A stretch of DNA of 34,676 bases from an uncultured Collinsella sp. (GCA_900544725.1 UQWK01000021.1:1-34676); one strand, 5' to 3'. Shown: positions 14,252 through 23,598, counted from the stretch's first letter. The notes: generated by a model from the letters alone, not told the origin. Program-made: numbers and translations.

Positions 14252-14288
14252 GCTCAAGAGCTTGACGTGAGCGACATCTAGGTTTTTT
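14252..14288 (+). promoter_or_regulatory. Possible attenuator hairpin in the mgtA leader
   Basis: GCTCA (14252-14256) pairs with TGAGC (14268-14272) around an inner TCAAG-ag-CTTGA stem, and six T residues follow at 14283-14288 after a 10-base gap. The gap makes it a weak terminator. Lying between the leader frame and mgtA, it could be a conditional one. Confidence 0.3.
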
Positions 14289-14336
14289 GAAGCAAATACG
14301 ACACGTACGCTAACTCCCCTCAACAAGGAGGACCCT

Positions 14337-17105
14337 ATGCTGATGCTCAAAACCGTCACGGTACTCGAAGCCATCTCCAAGCGCCGCCGCACGGCGCGCC
14401 CTGCCGCTCATACCGGCCTGTCCAAGAACACCATATTCGCCGCCACCCATAGTGCCGAGGACGCCCTCGTACTACTTGACGCCACGGCAAACGGCCTCAC
14501 CGTCGAGCAGGCAACTGAGCGCCTGAACGCCGTCGGCCCCAACACCATCGAGGCAACGACCAAAACGCTCGCCCGCCGCATCGCCGACGCGTTCATCGAT
14601 CCCTTCGCCGGCATCCTCGCCGCGCTCGCACTGGTCTCGCTCTACATCGACGTGCTCGCCGTGCCCGAACCGCAGCGCGACCCCTCCACGGTCATCGTCA
14701 TCGGCACCATGCTGCTGGTATCGGGCGGCATGAAGTTTATCCAGGAAGCCCGCAGCGGCAATGCGGCCGAGGCCCTCAAGGACCTGGTCTCCAACACTTG
14801 CACCGCCCTGCGCGACGGCGAGCGCATCGAGATCCCCTTCGACGAGCTCGTCCCCGGCGATGTAATCCGTCTCTCTGCCGGCGATATGGTGCCGGCAGAT
14901 GCCCGCATCATCACCGCGCGCGACCTGTTTGTGATCGAGTCCGCACTCACCGGCGAGAGCGAGGCCGTCGAGAAGACCACCGCCGTCACCGTCGTCGAGG
15001 GCGCCGACGGCTCCGCACTGCCACTCTCTGCCTGCAAGAACATCGTCTTTGCCGGCGCCTCCGTGCAAAACGGCGCCGCCATGGCGCTTGTCGTTGCCAC
15101 CGGCTCGGACACCTACCTGGGCGGCATCGCCAAGATGCTCAACGGGCGCGGCGAAAAGAGCGCGTTTGACCGCGGCGTCTCGAGCGTCTCCATGCTGCTG
15201 GTGCGCCTGATGCTCGTTATGGCGCCGGCCGTCTTTGCCATCAACGCCGCCACCAAGGGCAACGTCATCGACGCGCTGCTGTTCGCCACGAGCGTGGCCG
15301 TGGGCATCACGCCGCAGATGCTTCCCGTCATCGTGACCACGAGCCTGTCGCAGGGCGCCAAGGACCTCGCCCGTCGCCAGGTTATCGTCAAGGAGCTGCC
15401 GGCGATTCAAAACCTCGGAGCGATGGACGTCCTGTGCTGCGACAAGACCGGCACCCTCACCGAAGACCGCATCGTGCTCGAGCGCTACCTCAACACCGAT
15501 GGCAACGAGGACGCGCGCGTGCTGCGCCATGCGTTTTTGAACAGCTTCTTCCAGACCGGCCTCAAAAATCTTATCGACCTGGCCGTAATCGACCGTGCCG
15601 ATGTGACGCCCTCGACCGTCGCACCCGATTCCATGCTGGGCCAGAGCCTGCGCGACCGCTACACCAAGGTCGACGAGGTTCCCTTCGATTTCTCGCGCCG
15701 TCGCCTGAGCGTAGTTGTCGCCGACGCCCAAGGCAAAACCCAGATGGTTACCAAGGGCGCTGCCGAGGAAATGCTCGAGATCTGCTCCTTTGTCGAGATC
15801 GATGGCATCGCTCAGCCGCTCACCGACGAGAAGCTCGCCCAGATTCGCAAGCAGATCGCCGGACTTAACGCCGAGGGCCTACGCGTAATTGCCGTGGCGC
15901 AGAAGACCAATCCGCGCTGCGTGGGCGAGTTTGGCATCGCCGACGAGTGCGACATGGTGCTGATGGGCTTTTTGGCCTTCCTCGATCCGCCCAAAGCAAG
16001 TGCCGCGGGCGCCGTCGCCACCCTCGAGGCCAAGGGCGTGGCGGTCAAGGTCCTAACCGGCGACAACGACCGCGTCGCCGCCACCGTCTGCGAGCAGATT
16101 GGTATCGATGCGAGCAACGTCTTGCTCGGCTCCGAGATCGATGCGCTCGATGACGCCGAACTTGCCAAGCGCGCCGAGAAAACCCACCTCTTCGCCAAGC
16201 TCTCGCCGCTGCAGAAGGCGCGCCTGGTACGTGTCATGCGCGAGATGCTCGGCCACACCGTGGGCTTTATGGGCGACGGCATCAACGACGCCGCCGCCAT
16301 GCGTGCGAGCGATTGCGGCATCTCGGTCGATTCGGCCGTCGATATTGCCAAGGAATCCGCCGATATCATCTTGCTTCAGAAGGACCTGGGCGTGCTCGAG
16401 CGCGGCATCATCGAAGGCCGCCGCACTTACGGCAACCTGCTCAAGTACCTCAAGACCACGGTGAGCTCCAACTTTGGCAATGTGCTGTCCGTGACCGTCG
16501 CGAGCCTGTTCTTGCCGTTTTTGCCCATGAGCGCCCTGCAGCTGGTACTGCTGTCGCTGGTCTACGAGATCGTGTGCATCGCACTGCCGTGGGACACCGT
16601 CGATGACGCCTGGACTGCCCGCCCGCGTGCCTGGGACGCCGCGTCCATCAAGGGCTTTATGCTCGAGCTGGGCCCCGTGAGCTCGCTGTTTGACATCGTG
16701 ACCTTCGCCGCGCTCTTCTTTGTCGTGTGCCCCGCCGCCGTGGACGCAAGCTGGTCCGAGCTTGCCACCGCGGGCGACGTCGCGGGTATGGCGACCTTTG
16801 CTGCGCTCTTCCAGAGCGGCTGGTTTGTCGAGTCCATGTGGTCGCAGACACTCGTGGTCCACATGTTGCGCTCCCCGCATCTGCCGAGCCCGCGCGACCA
16901 CGCCGCGCCCGCATTGTGCGTTCTTACCGTGCTGGGCCTGGCGCTCGTCACCTGGCTGCCGGCAAGCCCCATCGCCGATGCGCTCGGCCTCATGCCGCTG
17001 CCCACGAGCTTTTTTGGGCTGCTCATTGGCATCGTTACCGCCTATATCGCGCTCACCCAGCTGGCGAAGCGCCGCTACATTGCCCGCCACGGCGAGCTGC
17101 TGTAG
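14337..17105 (+). CDS. mgtA: P-type magnesium-importing ATPase
   Basis: MgtA imports Mg2+ into the cell using ATP when magnesium is low. The 922-residue P3B-type ATPase has the actuator motif TGES (205-208), the phosphorylated Asp369 in CCDKTGTLTEDR, the nucleotide-domain MVTKGAAEEML and the hinge GDGINDAAAMR (from 646). Hydrophobic segments lie before, around and after these domains, including six near the C-terminus. The N-terminal tail (SKRRRTARPAAHTGLSKNTIFAA) is basic, as in enterobacterial MgtA. AGGAGG lies 5 bases before the ATG. It stands alone, preceded by a long leader with a possible leader peptide. Selectivity for Mg2+ over Ni2+ or Mn2+ is inferred from family. Confidence 0.93.
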   Translation: MLMLKTVTVLEAISKRRRTARPAAHTGLSKNTIFAATHSAEDALVLLDATANGLTVEQATERLNAVGPNTIEATTKTLARRIADAFIDPFAGILAALALVSLYIDVLAVPEPQRDPSTVIVIGTMLLVSGGMKFIQEARSGNAAEALKDLVSNTCTALRDGERIEIPFDELVPGDVIRLSAGDMVPADARIITARDLFVIESALTGESEAVEKTTAVTVVEGADGSALPLSACKNIVFAGASVQNGAAMALVVATGSDTYLGGIAKMLNGRGEKSAFDRGVSSVSMLLVRLMLVMAPAVFAINAATKGNVIDALLFATSVAVGITPQMLPVIVTTSLSQGAKDLARRQVIVKELPAIQNLGAMDVLCCDKTGTLTEDRIVLERYLNTDGNEDARVLRHAFLNSFFQTGLKNLIDLAVIDRADVTPSTVAPDSMLGQSLRDRYTKVDEVPFDFSRRRLSVVVADAQGKTQMVTKGAAEEMLEICSFVEIDGIAQPLTDEKLAQIRKQIAGLNAEGLRVIAVAQKTNPRCVGEFGIADECDMVLMGFLAFLDPPKASAAGAVATLEAKGVAVKVLTGDNDRVAATVCEQIGIDASNVLLGSEIDALDDAELAKRAEKTHLFAKLSPLQKARLVRVMREMLGHTVGFMGDGINDAAAMRASDCGISVDSAVDIAKESADIILLQKDLGVLERGIIEGRRTYGNLLKYLKTTVSSNFGNVLSVTVASLFLPFLPMSALQLVLLSLVYEIVCIALPWDTVDDAWTARPRAWDAASIKGFMLELGPVSSLFDIVTFAALFFVVCPAAVDASWSELATAGDVAGMATFAALFQSGWFVESMWSQTLVVHMLRSPHLPSPRDHAAPALCVLTVLGLALVTWLPASPIADALGLMPLPTSFFGLLIGIVTAYIALTQLAKRRYIARHGELL

Positions 17106-17205
17106 CAAGTAGACGGAAAACACCCTGCCAGCTGCCGTTGCCACTACCACAGCTGCCAACGCCGCTGCCGTTGCCTCTGCCGCCGCCGCAGTCTATCCCC
17201 CCAGC

Positions 17206-17272
17206 AGTTGCGGTGAAATAGTTCCTGTTTAAAGCCCCGTGACTTTAATTTAGGGACTATTCCACCGCAACT
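17206..17272. repeat. 20-bp inverted repeat between convergent mgtA and LuxR genes
   Basis: AGTTGCGGTGAAATAGTTCC (17206-17225) pairs with 17253-17272, with two imperfect positions and a 27-base loop. It may terminate both convergent genes but has no T-run. The preceding 17120-17190 is low-complexity sequence built from GCTGCCGTTGCC-like units, with no gene. Confidence 0.7.
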
Positions 17273-17286
17273 TATTGGGAGATTAG

Positions 17287-18831
17287 CTAGTCCTTGGGCG
17301 TCCAGGACCAGAAGAAGTTGATGAGGGCCACGCGCGAGGCGGTGCCGGTCTTCTTGTTGATCGAGGAAATGTGACGATAGAGCGTGGAACGCGAAAGAAA
17401 GAGCGTTGTGGCGATGTCCTGAACGCTCTGGTCCGAAACGACCAAGACCTCAAGAATATCGCGCTCGCGCTCTGTAAGCCCAAAGGTGGCGACGAAGGCA
17501 TCAAGGCGTTCATCGGACGTGAGCTCCGCTGCTTCCACGGGCTCGGAGTCGGAGCATGTGGGCGCAAGATCCCCACCAAGATCGTCGGTGGCAAGCGGCA
17601 GGCCATCCTGCATCACGGCATCATCGGCTCGTTGCCCCAACTGCCCCAGCAGCGTAATCGCAATGCCCACAAACATCACGAGCGCCGCACCGACCGCAGC
17701 CAGCACGTTTTGACTCGAGATGATCGCCACCGCCGGCGCCGTCACGAGCATCGAGCACACGTTGTTGACGACGCGACCCATGCACGGCCAAAAATATGAC
17801 CAGCGCGCATAGAGCGAGACGGCGGCATATTTTGTGGTAAAGAACACCACGAAAAAGCCCGAGCCCAGATAAAAGATGATCGTGGCAGCAAGCTCGTTGC
17901 CGCCATTGCCATCGACGATGAGCACAAAGAACGAAAGCGTGGACAGTATGGCGGCACACGTCATGCCGATATTCATATACGAGCGGCCGTGCAGGTCAAA
18001 TAGTGCGCCAGCGACCAACGAGCTCACGACAAGCAGCAGGCGCGGCCAATCGCCCAAATCGACGGCTCCGACAGCATGCAGGGTCGTGAAGCCCGCGTTG
18101 AGAGCGGCGAATACGCTGGAAAGATACGCCGTCGCCACGGTCAGGCGAACTACGGCGCGACGGAATGCCGCCTTTGCCTCGGGATCGTCATGCCACTTGG
18201 CGCCATATTCCAGAGCATCTACCGAAAGCCCGGCAGCACTGGGTTCAAAGTTGGGATCGGACTCGTCGCGCAGCTTGGCGCGTCGGGCACCGTGGAGCAA
18301 CGCCACCTGCGCGATCGCACAGACGACCAGAACAGCCTGCTGAGGAATGCCGACAGGCATCACCATGTGGTTGAGAACCTGCACCAGAACGCCCATGGCG
18401 TAAGAAAGTGCGGCGGCGCGCGCCAAGCAGGGCGTCTGCGCAAAACGCCGCGCAAGATTGGCATGGGCGGTCGATCCGCAATAGCCCAGGGCGCAGCACG
18501 CCACCAGGCCGCCGGCAATTACTACCTCAAACCGCACTGCCGTAATCATCAGCAGCAACGCCGATACCAACAGCACGCCTGTAATATCGCTCGTCGCATC
18601 GATCGTCTGGGGAAGGCGATAGTACAGAAATGGGCGCACGAAAAAGCCAATCACGCTCGCGCCGACAACGATGCTCTCGTAGATGACGACCTCACTCGAT
18701 GGCACGAACTCGGCCATGCGCACATCAAAGAGATACTCGCACGCCAAAAACGTGAAGAAGAACAGCGCCAGGCATATAATCTCCCGAATGCCCCGACGCA
18801 AATATGCGGTTGTGTCTCCCATGCCCCTCAT
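17287..18831 (-). CDS. Membrane-anchored LuxR-family regulator
   Basis: The 514-residue protein has about twelve hydrophobic segments resembling a major-facilitator-like bundle (about residues 15-420). A polar linker (about 420-445) follows, then a LuxR-type HTH (about 447-512, GLTERERDILEVLVVSDQSVQDIATTL and LSRSTLYRHISSINKKTG). Such one-component membrane LuxR proteins are common in Coriobacteriia, where they are often near genes for substrates they may sense; here no transport or metabolic partner adjoins it. GGGGGG lies 6 bases before ATG 18831; ATG 18822 is also possible. DNA binding would take place from the membrane. The ligand is unknown. Confidence 0.85.
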   Translation of the reverse strand: MRGMGDTTAYLRRGIREIICLALFFFTFLACEYLFDVRMAEFVPSSEVVIYESIVVGASVIGFFVRPFLYYRLPQTIDATSDITGVLLVSALLLMITAVRFEVVIAGGLVACCALGYCGSTAHANLARRFAQTPCLARAAALSYAMGVLVQVLNHMVMPVGIPQQAVLVVCAIAQVALLHGARRAKLRDESDPNFEPSAAGLSVDALEYGAKWHDDPEAKAAFRRAVVRLTVATAYLSSVFAALNAGFTTLHAVGAVDLGDWPRLLLVVSSLVAGALFDLHGRSYMNIGMTCAAILSTLSFFVLIVDGNGGNELAATIIFYLGSGFFVVFFTTKYAAVSLYARWSYFWPCMGRVVNNVCSMLVTAPAVAIISSQNVLAAVGAALVMFVGIAITLLGQLGQRADDAVMQDGLPLATDDLGGDLAPTCSDSEPVEAAELTSDERLDAFVATFGLTERERDILEVLVVSDQSVQDIATTLFLSRSTLYRHISSINKKTGTASRVALINFFWSWTPKD

Positions 18832-19017
18832 GGTTAACCCCCCAGCCGCTCAATTGTCTGGAAATCTATTTTAATAAAGAACCAGTCTCAATATCGAAGC
18901 CAGGCTCGAAATGTTGCCAATTCGACCCCAGCCGTCCACATCACGCCGCGATTTTGAGCCGCATGGACCAGAAGGGACGCGCGCGATCTCTAGCTCGGCC
19001 AGGAGTGTCTCCAACTA

Positions 19018-19101
19018 CCACTCATTTAAGTACGTCCCCAATGAGTGGCCGAAGAGTGTCCCCCGCGACTAGTCGTTTGAGAACGTCCCCAACGACTAGT
19101 C
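19018..19101. repeat. Two GTCCCC-loop hairpins
   Basis: CCACTCATT/AATGAGTGG (19018-19048) and GACTAGTCGTT/AACGACTAGTC (19067-19101) are perfect stems, each enclosing a 13-base loop ending in ACGTCCCC. They lie in the 388-base spacer before the zinc-ribbon operon; the rest of 18832-19219 has no gene. Confidence 0.85.
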
Positions 19102-19219
19102 AAAAATGGGCCATGTGTCCCAGTTGTGGAGACTCCTTGAGCCGTCTGGGTATCGCGAAGAATCGCACACTCCCCCATCATCAAAAGTGACACACGCTAC
19201 CTGTTGATGGGAGGCAGCC

Positions 19220-19957
19220 ATGGGCTTCTTTGACAAGATGTTCGAGAAGAAAGAGTGCGCGATTTGCGGTACCGAGCTGGGACTTCTAGGTAAGACAAAA
19301 ATCAATGAAGGCTACCTGTGCAAAGAGTGCGCCGGCAAGCTCTCCCCCTACTTTCACGGCTATCGCTCCAGCACCGCGGACGATATCCGTGAGCAACTCG
19401 CCTACCGCGAGGCCAACGCCGAACGCCTGTCTTCGTTCAACCCCACGCGCACGCTTTCTGCCGGGCGCACCAATATTATGCTCGATGAGGACGCGGGCCT
19501 GCTGATCATCACTTCGCAGAGCCGCTGGCGCGACGCCAATCCCGACATCATCGAGTTCTCGCAGGTACTCGGCTGCGATATGGATATCGACGAGCAGCGC
19601 ACCGAGATCTATCGCGAGACCAAGGACGGCGAGCGCGAGAGCTACAACCCGCCGCGCTACGACCTGGATTACGACTTTAATCTGACCATCCACGTCAACA
19701 CGCCGTACTTTACCGAGATCAACCTGCGCGTGAACGACTCCATCATCGATCAGCGCGGCTCCATCGAATATCGCGAGGCCAAGCGCCAGGCAACCGAAGT
19801 CCGCGATGCGCTGGTGCAGCTGCGCCAGGAGACGCGCGACAGCGTCGTGGCCGCCAAGGCCCCCAAGACCGCGGTGACCTGCCCCTTCTGCGGAGCCACC
19901 ACCATTCCCGATGCCAGCGGGCGCTGCGAATACTGCGGCGGCGCCATCGGCGCATAG
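19220..19957 (+). CDS. Zinc-finger protein with DUF4428-like N-terminus and C-terminal zinc ribbon
   Basis: The 245-residue soluble protein starts with a treble-clef-like zinc finger (CAIC at residues 14-17 and CKEC near 35-38, preceded by MGFFDKMFEKK), which resembles DUF4428 domains. A middle beta-rich domain of unknown role follows (about 70-180), then a helical stretch, and it ends in a CPFC...CEYC zinc ribbon (about 224-241). GGGAGG lies 6 bases before the ATG. It is the first gene of a four-gene rightward cluster with a second zinc-ribbon protein, an SPFH protein and a lipoprotein. The first three resemble Bacillus YdjGHI-type membrane-stress modules. Its biochemical role is not known. 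Confidence 0.82.
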   Translation: MGFFDKMFEKKECAICGTELGLLGKTKINEGYLCKECAGKLSPYFHGYRSSTADDIREQLAYREANAERLSSFNPTRTLSAGRTNIMLDEDAGLLIITSQSRWRDANPDIIEFSQVLGCDMDIDEQRTEIYRETKDGERESYNPPRYDLDYDFNLTIHVNTPYFTEINLRVNDSIIDQRGSIEYREAKRQATEVRDALVQLRQETRDSVVAAKAPKTAVTCPFCGATTIPDASGRCEYCGGAIGA

Positions 19958-19981
19958 CCTCCGGCAGCGAAAGGACCGATC

Positions 19982-21304
19982 ATGGCCTTCGAGAGCGTCA
20001 ACTATCAATGCCCCGCGTGTGGCGGCCCCCTTCACTTTGCCAGTGCCGAGCAAAAGCTCGTCTGCGACTACTGTGACTCGCGTTTTGAAGTCGAAGAAGT
20101 CGAGGCCCTCTATCGCGAGCGCCAGGACAAGGCAGATGCCAAAGCCGATGCCGCAGCCGCGGCCCCCAAGCCTGCTGTCGACGATGCCGTGCAGGAGCTG
20201 GCTCAAAACGCCGGTTACATCTGCTCGTCGTGCGGCGCCGAGCTCGTGTCCGACGGCACCGTCGCTGTCACCACCTGCCCGTACTGCGGCAACTCCGCCG
20301 TAGCGCCCGGTCAGCTTTCGGGCGACTTCTCGCCCGACCTGGTGATTCCATTTAAGCTCGGGCGCGATGACGTCACGGCCGCACTCAAGGAACACTACAA
20401 GGGCAAGATCTTGCTGCCCAAGAGCTTTGTCACCGGCAACCACATCGACGAGGCCCAAGGTGTCTACGTGCCGTTTTGGCTCTACGGTGCCCGCGTTGAC
20501 GGCGAAGTGTACTTTGACGCGACCAACGAGACCGTGACCGAGGAATCCGACCGCACCGTCACGACCACCGACCACTACGATGCCTATCGCAAGGGCAATA
20601 TCTCGTTTAAGCGCGTGCCCGTCGACGGATCGTCCAAGATGCCCGACGGCCACATGGACGCCATCGAGCCGTTTGACTACGACGCGCTGCGCCCGTTCTC
20701 GGTCGCATATATGCCCGGCTACATCGCCAACCGTTACGATGAGGATTGCGAGACGTGTAAGGCGCGCGCCGAGCACCGCATGGAGGAGAGCACAATCTCG
20801 GCCCTGCGCGAGACCGTCGTCGACGAATATGACGATGCCACAGTCGAAAGCAAGCAGCTCGACTACACCTGGGAAGACAGCGACTACGCCCTGTTCCCCG
20901 TGTGGATGCTTTCCACCTCGTGGAATGGCAAGAGCTACCTGTTTGCCATGAACGGCCAAACCGGCCGCATGGTCGGCGAGCTTCCCTGCTCCAAGCCCAA
21001 GCTCGCTATCGCCTCGGTGCTGTTCTTTGTGATCGGATTTGTTCTCTCCCAAATTCTCTTTATGGGCGGGAACGCCTTCAATCCGGACTACCTCACCTTT
21101 GATATCGAGGGCATCCTCATCAACATCGTCGCGCCACTGATCATCGTGATTATCGGAGACGTGCTACTGGTAGGCCAGCTCAAGACGGCCAACGAAGCAA
21201 CCCATGCCGATGAGTATTGCGGCGAGCTCAACCTGACCGAGAAGCACGACACCTTCAGCCACACCGAGACCACCGTTGTCATGAAGGACAACAAGGACGA
21301 TTAA
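19982..21304 (+). CDS. Zinc-ribbon membrane protein (YdjG-like)
   Basis: The 440-residue protein has two N-terminal zinc ribbons (CPAC...CDYC at about residues 10-31 and CSSC...CPYC at about 81-103) and a large soluble beta-rich region. Two closely spaced hydrophobic segments near the C-terminus (about 340-360 and 378-400) anchor it in the membrane. This matches TFIIB-type-zinc-ribbon TM proteins such as YdjG. In Bacillus, YdjG, YdjH and the SPFH protein YdjI act with PspA in envelope stress; a similar role here is inferred. AAAGGA precedes the ATG, and the gap from the previous gene is 24 bases, so the two are co-transcribed. Confidence 0.82.
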   Translation: MAFESVNYQCPACGGPLHFASAEQKLVCDYCDSRFEVEEVEALYRERQDKADAKADAAAAAPKPAVDDAVQELAQNAGYICSSCGAELVSDGTVAVTTCPYCGNSAVAPGQLSGDFSPDLVIPFKLGRDDVTAALKEHYKGKILLPKSFVTGNHIDEAQGVYVPFWLYGARVDGEVYFDATNETVTEESDRTVTTTDHYDAYRKGNISFKRVPVDGSSKMPDGHMDAIEPFDYDALRPFSVAYMPGYIANRYDEDCETCKARAEHRMEESTISALRETVVDEYDDATVESKQLDYTWEDSDYALFPVWMLSTSWNGKSYLFAMNGQTGRMVGELPCSKPKLAIASVLFFVIGFVLSQILFMGGNAFNPDYLTFDIEGILINIVAPLIIVIIGDVLLVGQLKTANEATHADEYCGELNLTEKHDTFSHTETTVVMKDNKDD

Positions 21305-21352
21305 CCATTCTGACCAATACCACCCGGCCTTTGACGAGAAAGGAAGATCACC

Positions 21353-22594
21353 ATGGGACTCTTGAAAGCTGGATTGGGTGCTGCCGGCGGCGTCATGGCC
21401 GACCAGTGGAAGGAATTTATCTATTGCGAATCGATGCCCGCTGACGTCTTGGCCTGCAAGGGCAGCAAGCGCACCGGTGGCCGCAGCTCCAACACGCGCG
21501 GCGAGGACAACGTCATCTCGAACGGCTCCGTCATCGCCGTCAACGACGGCCAGGGCATGCTCGTGGTGCAAAACGGCAAGATCATCGAAGTCGCGCTCGA
21601 GCCCGGCGAGTTCGTCTTCGACACCGGCAGCGAGCCGAGCGTCTTTAGCGGCAACCTGGGCGACTCCATCAAGGAGACGTTTGCCAATATCGGCAGCCGC
21701 TTTACCTTTGGCGGCGACGCGGGCAAAGACCAGCGCGTCTACTTCATCAACACCAAGGAGATCATCGGCAACAAGTACGGCACCGCCTCGCCCGTGCCCT
21801 TCCGCGTGGTCGATAACAACATTGGCCTGGACGTCGACATCTCCGTGCGCTGCAACGGCGAGTACTCGTACCGCATCACCAACCCGCTGCTGTTCTACAC
21901 CAACGTGTGCGGCAACGTGACCGATAGCTACACGCGCGACAAGATCGACAGCCAGCTTAAGTCCGAGCTGCTCACCGCCCTGCAGCCCGCCTTTGCCAAG
22001 ATCTCGGAAATGGGCATCCGCTACAGTGCCATCCCCGGCCACACCACCGAGCTCGCCCGCGCGCTCAACGAGGTCCTCTCCGCCGACTGGCGCGACCTGC
22101 GTGGCGTCGAGATCGTGAGCTTTGGCGTTAACTCCATCGCCGCCTCGCAAGAAGACGAGCAGATGATCAAGGACCTGCAGAAGGCTGCGGTCATGCGCGA
22201 TCCCACCATGGCAGCAGCCAACATCGCCAGCGCCCAGAGCGACGCAATGCGCGCGGCAGCCGCCAACCCCAACGGCGCGATGGCAGGCTTTATGGGCATG
22301 GGCATGGCAGGTGGCATGGGCGGTATGAACGCCAGCCAGCTGTTCGCCGCCGGCCAGGCACAGCAGCAGGCCGCCCCGCAACCGGCACCTGCCCCCGCCC
22401 CGGCACCGGCTCCCGCCGCCGCTCCCGCGGCCGGCACGTGGACCTGCAGCTGCGGCGCCACCAACACCGGCAAGTTCTGCCCCGAGTGCGGCAGCCCCGC
22501 ACCCCGCCCCGGCACGGCCAAGTGGTTCTGCCCCAACTGCGGCAGCGAAAACGGCGGCAAGTTCTGCAGCAACTGCGGAACGCCCAGGCCCTAG
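21353..22594 (+). CDS. SPFH-domain protein with tandem zinc ribbons (YdjI-like)
   Basis: The 413-residue protein has an SPFH/band-7-like domain (about residues 20-280, with WKEFIYCESMPADVL and VPFRVVDNNIGLDVDISVRC). A Gly/Met-rich stretch (about 304-325) and a Pro-Ala linker follow, then two C-terminal zinc ribbons (CSCG...CPECG and CPNCG...CSNCG). This layout is typical of YdjI and 'virion core protein'-type SPFH proteins, which assemble at membranes. GAAAGGAAG lies before the ATG, and the gap from the zinc-ribbon TM gene is 48 bases. All three proteins of the cluster carry zinc ribbons, which suggests direct assembly with each other; this is inference. Confidence 0.87.
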   Translation: MGLLKAGLGAAGGVMADQWKEFIYCESMPADVLACKGSKRTGGRSSNTRGEDNVISNGSVIAVNDGQGMLVVQNGKIIEVALEPGEFVFDTGSEPSVFSGNLGDSIKETFANIGSRFTFGGDAGKDQRVYFINTKEIIGNKYGTASPVPFRVVDNNIGLDVDISVRCNGEYSYRITNPLLFYTNVCGNVTDSYTRDKIDSQLKSELLTALQPAFAKISEMGIRYSAIPGHTTELARALNEVLSADWRDLRGVEIVSFGVNSIAASQEDEQMIKDLQKAAVMRDPTMAAANIASAQSDAMRAAAANPNGAMAGFMGMGMAGGMGGMNASQLFAAGQAQQQAAPQPAPAPAPAPAPAAAPAAGTWTCSCGATNTGKFCPECGSPAPRPGTAKWFCPNCGSENGGKFCSNCGTPRP

Positions 22595-22674
22595 CCCCTT
22601 TATCTGGTAATTGGCGGGGGATCCGCCACCCCCGCATTTGCTTCTATGGGTTTCGTTCGATAAAGGAGGACACC

Positions 22675-23517
22675 ATGAAGACAACGTTCAAAAAGTCCGT
22701 ACTCGCATTTCTGACATGCGTCCTTGCGCTCGCCTTTGCCCTGACGGGCTGCAGCGGCGGCGGCAAAGACCCCAAGGCCAACTTCGTCGGCAGCTGGGAA
22801 CTCTCGGGTGGAACCCTGGAGGGCGAAGAACTGACCGATGAGTACATGAAGATGCTCGAGGATTGGGGTGTCCACTGCGTCCTGATTCTCGATGAGGACG
22901 GTACAGGCGCCCTCGACCTGTTCCTTGAAGTCGTCGACCTGAAATGGGAGGCAAAGGACGCCACCACCGTAACCATCACCGCCGAAGACGAGTCGCATGA
23001 CATGAAGCTCAAGGACGGCAAACTCATCCTCGAAGAGGATGACGGCAATCTTGTCTTTAGCAAGTCCGACAAGGACCTGTCCGGCACGGTGAAGAAGGAT
23101 CGCGAGGCGGCCGAGAAGGAAGAAGAGATCGACGAGGCCGTCGAAGACGACGACGTCCAGAAGATTGAAATCTCCCCCGCCGTCACCGTTGCCGATGACG
23201 ACCTGTGCACCATCACCGTCACCGAGAAGTTCAAGGACGAGTGGGGCGACATCGGCTTTGTCGTCAACATCGCCAACAAGAGCGACAAGGACCTGACCTT
23301 CTACGCCCCCAGCGGCAAGACCAACGTCAACGGTACCATGAAGGAGCCTTGGTTCTCGGCCCACCTGATGCCCGGCACCAACGCCACCGAGGAATTCACC
23401 TTCTCGAGCGGCGAGCTCGACAGCCTTGACAGCCTGGTCAACACGACCATCGGCATCGACGCCTATCTGACCGATTCCTACGAGGACGTCGCCTCCTACA
23501 GCGCAACTATCGCGTAG
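22675..23517 (+). CDS. Predicted lipoprotein with DUF5067-like C-terminus
   Basis: The 280-residue product has a lipoprotein signal (MKTTFKKSVLAFLTCVLALA) and lipobox LTGC, so it is expected on the outer membrane face. The N-terminal mature part (about residues 35-140, NFVGSWELSGG onward) looks like the small beta-barrel 'GSWEL' domains of Gram-positive lipoproteins. A very acidic linker follows (about 140-160), then a beta-sandwich-like domain (about 165-280). I cannot name the family with certainty. AAAGGAGGA lies 5 bases before ATG 22675; upstream frames are spurious. It follows the SPFH gene by 80 bases and may be the last gene of that operon. Strong hairpins follow it. Confidence 0.8.
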   Translation: MKTTFKKSVLAFLTCVLALAFALTGCSGGGKDPKANFVGSWELSGGTLEGEELTDEYMKMLEDWGVHCVLILDEDGTGALDLFLEVVDLKWEAKDATTVTITAEDESHDMKLKDGKLILEEDDGNLVFSKSDKDLSGTVKKDREAAEKEEEIDEAVEDDDVQKIEISPAVTVADDDLCTITVTEKFKDEWGDIGFVVNIANKSDKDLTFYAPSGKTNVNGTMKEPWFSAHLMPGTNATEEFTFSSGELDSLDSLVNTTIGIDAYLTDSYEDVASYSATIA

Positions 23518-23569
23518 TTGACAGACATCGACAGCCGCGGATTGGCGGATATATCCGCGGGCACCAGGC

Positions 23570-23598
23570 GGGGCCGCAGGAAATGATCCTGCGGCCCC
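23570..23598 (+). terminator. Terminator hairpin after the lipoprotein gene
   Basis: GGGGCCGCAGGA (23570-23581) pairs perfectly with TCCTGCGGCCCC (23587-23598) around a 5-base loop. GTCGCTTTGT follows, a weak U-tract. Confidence 0.7.

Noticed and set aside
14126..14336. M-box or other known magnesium riboswitch before mgtA
   Set aside because: I looked for the M-box core and could not match its conserved segments; a covariance search would be needed to be certain.
19286..21052. 588-codon minus-strand frame opposite the zinc-ribbon genes
   Set aside because: It spans two real genes and their spacer, has no recognisable domain and is explained by codon bias of the opposite strand.
21164..22684. 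506-codon minus-strand frame opposite the SPFH gene
   Set aside because: Its product is Gly/Ala-rich shadow sequence; the plus-strand SPFH frame has motifs, zinc ribbons and a ribosome site.
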